DNA from: Nymphaea colorata
Lineage: Eukaryota; Streptophyta; Magnoliopsida; Nymphaeales; Nymphaeaceae
DNA: 64,000 nucleotides
Reading direction: 5' to 3'
Assembly (NCBI RefSeq): GCF_008831285.2
Contig: NC_045146.1
Coordinates: forward strand, 6,150,972 to 6,214,971
Shown: piece after piece, positions 58,986 through 64,000 of the stretch
How the letters are laid out: every line of letters begins with the position of its first letter
How positions within the stretch are numbered: the first letter of the stretch is position 1
Program-made: the position numbers and the translations under genes
Notes under the pieces: model-generated
The model's database searches: none
The model's input: only the letters and a program-made list of their open reading frames with translations
What the model was told of the DNA's origin: nothing

Positions 58986-59974
58986 TAAATTGTTTCCAAG
59001 GTATGTAACAAACCCACCTGTTGACTTCTAAACGACTGGGTCTCCAGCCCAGTCAGTCGGCATAGGCACACAGCTGGAAGGAAGAAGATGAAGACAATGT
59101 AAGTGCATAATGACTTGTGCCTTGAAGATACCTTAATATTTGTTTTACCATACTCCAATGAGTTAAGCTTGGACATATGTTGACATGCTCTATTTACGGA
59201 GAAGGTGATATCTGCTCTACTTAAGGTGGCGTATTGAAGTGCGCCAACCACACTCCGGTATAGAGAAGGGTCTTCAAAAGAGATAGAAGATACATGAGAT
59301 TTTCCAATACCCATTGGAGTCAAAAGTGGCCTGGAATGTTGCATAGAATCTCTATGAATGATATTCTTTATGTATGAACCATGCTCTACTTCAATGCCAA
59401 GAATGTAGAGCAGAGAACCGAGGCCTTTAATAAAGAAAGATGCCCTAAGCTGATCAACAAGCCATTGAATAAGATGAGGAATTGAGCCTGCGATAACCAA
59501 GTGACCTACATGCACAAGCAAATAAAGCTGATATTTTCCTTTAGATAAAATAAAGAGTGATGCATCTGATGAGACGTTTGAAAACCGAGCTATTGCAAGT
59601 GACTATTTAATCATTGATACCAGGCTCTAGGGCCTGTTTGAGGCCGTAAATGCCTTGTCTAACTTGCATATGTGTTTTGGAAAAGCCTTATCTTCAAAAC
59701 CTTCAGGTTGAGTCATGAAAACATCTTCTTCAAGATATCCGTTTAGAAAGGCATTGTCGAAGACTAGTTGCCGGAGTGGCCAGTTGAACTGGACTGCAAG
59801 AGACAATAAAACATGGATTGTAGTGGCCTTGGCTGTGGGACTAAATGTTTCAGTATAGTCCACACCAGCTTCTTGGTGAAAACCACAGGCAACAACTCTC
59901 GCTTTATGCCTTGCAATTGAACGCTCCAAATTTTTCTTCACTTTGTATATCCATTTTGAGCTAATGACATTCAT
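58985..59974 (-). pseudogene. Copia A reverse transcriptase, broken
   Basis: The N-terminal part (59627-59974) reads MNVISSKWIYKVKKNLERSI, ETFSPTAKATTIHVLLSLAV and FDNAFLNGYLEEDVFMTQPE. The C-terminal part (58985-59521) carries FFIKGLGSLLYILGIEVEHG, YRSVVGALQYATLSRADITF and VNRACQHMSKL. Between them the KAxYGLKQAPR motif is disrupted. The catalytic YVDD is replaced by HVGHL, so the active site is gone. A run of unrelated sequence ends the second frame. Confidence 0.8.
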
Positions 59975-60266
59975 GCTTGATTGTCAAGGTACAAGATGCC
60001 AGGTCTTGTTCCTTGATCATACTTGGAACTCTAACAACATGGCTCTCTTCCATTCTTCACTAGCTGCTGCTTCTTGAAATGTCGACGGCCAGAGAAATGC
60101 GTAGTGCCCGTGGCTTGAGGGACCCTATCATAGAATGAGTCACCATATGATGCATGTGGTGATCTGGTCAATGAACACTAGCATCTTCTTGAGTCATGCC
60201 TAATATACCTGCATCATGAACAATTGAAGTTGGTGAAATTTCTGATGAAGATAAAATGGGGGATGC

Positions 60267-61291
60267 CTACTGAGTGGGAGAAGGGGAATGGTTGCCATGA
60301 TGATCATCTCCTTGCGCTTCTTCTATAAGGGATTCATGTTCAATATGAATGCTTGTCACATGATTTTCTAACTTCTCTTGTAAACTAAGATCTATATTAT
60401 TTTCTATTGATTGATGGCTGCCTTCATCTGAACAAGTAGGTAACTGAAACATCCAAAATGAAGGAATTTGATCTGTCATAGTTTCAGCTTTGGACATCTG
60501 AGATTGATCAAATCCCTTAGATGACTCGTAAAAATTAACATGGTGAGATATAATCAAGCTTTGATTTTCATCACAAGGCACAAACAGCCTTTGTGCATAC
60601 TAGCATATCCAATGAATGAACACATGGTACTGTTTTAGGTTGAAACTTGTGAACATTGGTGAGAGTGAGTAAGGGATAACACCGAGTTCCAAAATCTCTC
60701 AAATGAGTATAGTCCGGCAACCTACCAAACATCAACTCATAAGGTGATCGATGATTTAGTTTGATGGTTGGCAACCTGTTTATGATATATACTGCAGTTA
60801 GAAAGGCATGAACCAAAAAATCATTAGATAGCTTTGAATCATTCATCATACTCAAACCTGTCTCAACTACCTGTCTTCTTGCGCTCCATAATTTCATTTT
60901 GATCTAGAGTATATGGGCAAGAAAAACGATGTAGGATACCATTATTCTCACAAAAATCTTCCAAAGAGTGATTGCAAAATTACCCACCATTATCTGATTG
61001 GATTGAATGGATGGGCAAATTCAGTTGTTTCTCAACCAATACTATAAAATTTTTAAAACATTCTACTACATCGGATTTCAATCTGAGAGGAAATAGCCAA
61101 GAGAACCTGCAACAATTGTCCACAATGAGAAGAAAATATTTATCACCATCTCGAGAAACAATGGGTGTAGGCCCCCAAACATCCATATTGCAGGAGATCA
61201 AGCACTCTAGATGAAAATGACTCTGACAATGGAAAACGTTGCTTATGAGCTTTCCCAAATAAACATGACTCACATGCTGCCTTTGAAACAT
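60267..61291 (-). pseudogene. Copia A integrase and linker
   Basis: The integrase core at 60980-61291 shows CNMDVWGPTPIVSRDGDKYF, LLIVDNCCRFSWLFPL and SIQSDNGG, the first and second catalytic Asp. The region with the third acidic residue is frameshifted at about 60900. The C-terminal part at 60571-60897 reads LSNDFLVHAFLTAVYIINRL, PYELMFGRLPDY and LRDFGTRCYP. At 60267-60581 follows the variable acidic linker that precedes RT, without a conserved motif. Confidence 0.8.
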
Positions 61292-61614
61292 GAGTACAAA
61301 CTGAAATCAAATTCTTTGATTTTAGAAAAGAAACTATCTTTTTATTGGCCTGCCCTAACCACCTATTTGACTTCTACCTTGATTGGAAAACCAGCTTTGC
61401 AGTGCCAATCTTTCTGTCAACTTGACTATTCTAGATGCTTGGATTGGATATAGACCATCACACGTTCTTAACCCCTGAAGAAGAACCCATCTTGTCTGCT
61501 GATCCTTTATCACAAAACCAGAAGATGAGAACTAAAAAATGCAATTATTATCAATATTAAATTGTCCCACAGATAGTAAGTTATGGGCAATCTTAAGAAC
61601 ATGGAATGTGTGCT

Positions 61615-62506
61615 TTAAAGAATACTGGTTGCCGTTAGAGTTAATAGATAGATCACCATAATTTTTATAAGTAACATAGAACCATTACCAATCATTACTG
61701 TGTCTGTACAGCTAGCTCGAGTTTTATTTTCCATTTTCTCATTGTTGCTAACAATATTATTTGTTGCTTCAGTATCAGGGTACCAATGCTCTTCATTCGC
61801 CTCTTGCAAAGACATAGCAGAAAATGCTTTTATGAGTGATATCCCAACAGTTTTTGGCTGTGTGACCTTTCTTGTCACAATATTGACATACTAATGGAGG
61901 GAGAGAACGACAGTTAGTCGAATGAGTTTGATCATTGCATTATTGCTGGGTTCCATGACCACCTTGGACTCTACCTCCACTATCATGAAAGGAGCCACGA
62001 CCTTCATCCCTTCCTCTAAAGACATTGAAAGCTGCTTGAGTGACCACTTGAGAAGAAGTGTGAGTTACTTCTGATTTTCAAACGTCCTTGACTTCATCAC
62101 TTCAAGTCTCTTTTCCTTGGGAAATAAGTAACTCAAAAAGCTCAACAAATTTTAGAGAAGTAGCAAACGGACCTTCGGTGACCATAGTCACAAAGCTCTC
62201 ATATTAAAGCAAAAGACCATTGAGTGTGATTTGTACAAGATCATGATCAGATGTGCATTCTCCTACAACTTCAAGAGAGTCAGCAAGCAACTTGATTTTG
62301 TCAAGATATGCCTTCGCCATGGACTCCTTTATGATAAAATGTAATTCTTTCCTTGTTAGTATAAGTCTCAAAGGTGAATGATAACCACGTAAGATTTTTT
62401 TGGGTGTCAAAGTATAACCCACATTCAGATTCAGCAAAGGAAAGATAAGAAGAGAACAAGAAAAAAGAAATGAGGAAGGGAGGTGAAATTTTACATTCTC
62501 ACACAA
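61615..62506 (-). pseudogene. Copia A gag tail, zinc knuckle and protease start
   Basis: Frame 62204-62506 contains IKESMAKAYLDKIKLLADSL and CTSDHDLVQITLNGLL from copia gag. Its N-terminal third is unrelated and belongs to the adjacent LTR. After several stops a complete CCHC knuckle (CQYCDKKGHTAKNC) lies at about 61855-61895. The protease follows (61615-61878) with HWYPDTEATNNIVSN, in which D-S/T-G-A has become D-T-E-A, so catalysis would be lost. Confidence 0.75.
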
Positions 62507-62732
62507 CCCCTTTATATAGTGATTCCTCTACACATTTTACAAGAATCTAGAATGAAACAATCACAATAATCTAGAGCCTAGAGTGAAGCAACACAATAAC
62601 CTAGAGCCTACAATAAAACAATTACAGAAATTACAATCATAACCCTGTCTAGATAAATGCATTGAGACATGGTTAGACATGTTTGATTTGAATCAGTAGA
62701 TGTGTTGGATCTAGATCAGATTAAATCCAACA
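62400..62732 (-). repeat. 3' LTR of copia element B
   Basis: On the minus strand it starts TGTTGGATTTAATCTG at 62732, directly after a purine tract. A TATA box (CTATATAAAG, minus strand, about 62511-62519) and a pyrimidine-rich leader follow. The left boundary is uncertain because the partner LTR lies outside the window; about 62400-62420 is estimated from where gag homology of element A begins. Confidence 0.65.
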
Positions 62733-62744
62733 TCTTATCATCCT

Positions 62745-63319
62745 CCCTCAAGTTGTATATGGTTTTGCACCATGTACAACTTGCCTTTTAGAAACCAAAA
62801 TCGTTGCTTTGTTAGTCCTTTTGTAAATAAATCTGCACTTTGTTCATCTGTACGAACATAAATAGGCAATCTTAATGTGCTTTGTTTGACCATGTTGTAT
62901 GAGATTAAAAGCAATGTTAATAGCGCTTTGATTATCGTACATTAACATTGATGTTTTAATCTTTTCTCCAATGTCTTCTAGGAAATGTCTAACCCATGTA
63001 ACTTCAGCAGCACCTGCAGCCATGCCTCTATATTCAGCTTCAGTGTTGGATCTTGCATCACCTTTTACTTTCGACAACTCCAAGACACAAGATTACGTCC
63101 AATGAAAATACAAAAACCAGAAATGGACTTTCTTTGATCGAGATCTCCAGCCCAATCTGCATCTGTGAATATCATAAGTTGATGTCCAGTAGTTATATTT
63201 CCACTCTTACCATAATCTAAGCCATCTCCTGTTGTCCCGTTTAGATATCTTAATATTCTTTTGATAGCGTCCATGTGAGTATCTCTAGGTGCATGCATAA
63301 ATTGAGATACTTGATTCAC
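62745..63319 (-). pseudogene. Copia B RNase H, frameshifted
   Basis: Frame 63065-63319 gives QFMHAPRDTHMDAIKRILRY and LMIFTDADWAGDLDQRKS (first catalytic Asp). Frame 62844-63083 gives SNTEAEYRGMAAGAAEVTWV and YDNQSAINIAFN (second and third acidic sites; the usual CDN is YDN). After a further frameshift at about 62870 the tail reads PIYVRTDEQSADLFTKGLTK and ends QLEGG-stop at the purine tract. Two frameshifts therefore inactivate it, while the catalytic acids are kept up to that point. Confidence 0.85.
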
Positions 63320-63395
63320 AGCATATATAATATCTGGTCTAGTGAATATAAGTTATTGAAGTGTCCCAACAATACTTTGATATTGCGTAGGATCT

Positions 63396-64000
63396 TCATA
63401 ACTCCCCATCCTGAGCACTTAGTCTTTGACTTAGAACACTAGGAGTTCTAACAGGCTTACAATCAGACATACCTATCTTTTTCAACAGATCCAACATGTA
63501 TTTCTGTTGTGTCAATGTGAGACAATTATTGTGCCTATCAATCTCCACTCCAAGAAAGAATCGTAAGTCACCAAGCTCTTTCATTTTGAAGTTTTGCATC
63601 ATCAAAACTTTAGCTTCTTCTATGTGTTTTTCTGAATTGCCTGTGATAACAATATCAACATATATAAGAAGTAAACTAAATATGTTTTCCTTTCGATAAA
63701 TATAAAGAGAGTGATCGAGAGGACATCTCCAAAAACCACATTCTTGAATCTTGTAGGAGAAACTGTCAAACCATGAGCGTGAGGCCTCTTTGAGTCCATA
63801 AATAGATTTTCTTAGTTTACTAACCAATGCATAAGAGTCTCCTTTCGTATATCCTGGAGGTTGTTCCATATGTACTTCCTCCCTCAAATAACCATGAAGA
63901 AAAACATTCTTCACATCCGTTTGATGTAGTCTCCAACCATATCCTGCTAATGATATAATCACATGGATCATTCTCATTTTGATCACAAGGCTGAATGTCT
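63396..64000 (-). pseudogene. Copia B reverse transcriptase, partial
   Basis: The frame is open from the window edge to 63396. It contains HQTDVKNVFLHGYLREEVHM, EQPPGYTKGDSY, KSIYGLKEASRSWFDSF and FFLGVEIDRHNNCLTLTQQK. The active site reads IYVDIVITG where YVDDI is expected, so one catalytic Asp codon is missing, an in-frame 3-bp loss. The frame stops at about 63396 before the RNase H connection. Upstream domains lie outside the window. Confidence 0.88.

Larger units (their letters stand above)
58541..62500 (-). mobile_element. Decayed Ty1/copia element A
   Basis: Minus-strand copia with gag tail, zinc knuckle, protease, integrase, RT and RNase H in order from 62.5 to 58.6 kb. A polypurine tract (58593-58605, GCTTGAGGGAGCA) is followed by an LTR start TGTTAAGG at 58592. 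The left end of the LTR is not defined. No 5' LTR or primer site was found: at about 62.4-62.5 kb the gag region passes directly into the 3' LTR of the next copia. Many frameshifts and stops are present. Confidence 0.8.
62733..64000 (-). mobile_element. Ty1/copia element B, running off the window
   Basis: Minus-strand copia with polypurine tract (about 62733-62752, GAGGGAGGATG), RNase H and RT. The RT frame is open to the last base of the window, so the 5' half and the 5' LTR lie beyond 64000. It lies head-to-tail with element A, its 3' LTR abutting A's gag. Confidence 0.85.

Overview
The window is nuclear DNA of a flowering plant. It is AT-rich, has spliced genes with GT..AG introns, and carries plant-specific families: a DUF1218 membrane protein, a receptor-like kinase remnant of the cysteine-rich (CRK) type, a plant RNA-dependent RNA polymerase remnant, Ty1/copia and Ty3/gypsy retrotransposons, CACTA and hAT DNA transposons. 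Nothing seen allows a species call. Only one gene looks intact, the three-exon DUF1218 gene at 37.0-38.5 kb. Almost everything else recognisable is a transposable element, a broken element, or a broken fragment of a host gene.

Layout, left to right. 0-4.5 kb: gene-free AT-rich DNA with a TCGGAT-type minisatellite. 4.56-5.79 kb: a candidate non-autonomous PIF/Harbinger-like element. 5.98-7.49 kb: a 1.5-kb copia element with both LTRs and a target-site duplication, reduced to the end of pol. 10.7-11.4 kb: last two exons of a CRK pseudogene. 13.7-14.5 kb: four tandem copies of a 209-bp unit. 16.2-18.0 kb: decayed gypsy pol (minus). 18.2-20.1 kb: two decayed copia gag regions (plus). 20.7-22.6 kb: a decayed copia (minus) with its LTR.

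22.59-34.02 kb: a defective CACTA (En/Spm) element with CACTACAAAAA termini, shared CGTCAGTA/TGTCAGTA subterminal repeats, and remnants of both its TNP2-like and TNPA-like genes. A complete-length copia (23.44-28.70 kb; 317-bp LTRs differing at 3 positions; GATCC duplication) is inserted inside it. The copia is young but already dead: it has no recognisable gag and carries at least five frame lesions. 34-47 kb: the DUF1218 gene, then largely gene-free DNA with single-exon remnants of an RDR gene and a HIR/SPFH gene. 47.02-47.63 kb: a short hAT element with a perfect 8-bp duplication. 48.2-48.8 kb: a hAT transposase remnant. 50.6-51.1 kb: copia 3' end. 55.3-58.1 kb: two segments of an MMS19-like gene. 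58.5-64 kb: two minus-strand copia elements in series, the second running off the window.

There is no operon-like co-operation between genes. The main story is serial and nested transposon insertion around one small expressed gene, with several unrelated host-gene fragments scattered among the transposons. I found no rRNA, tRNA or CRISPR feature. I did not find a convincing new functional system. The most informative structures are the nested CACTA/copia insertion, the gag-less copia with a 1.1-kb unidentified leader, and the 209-bp array.
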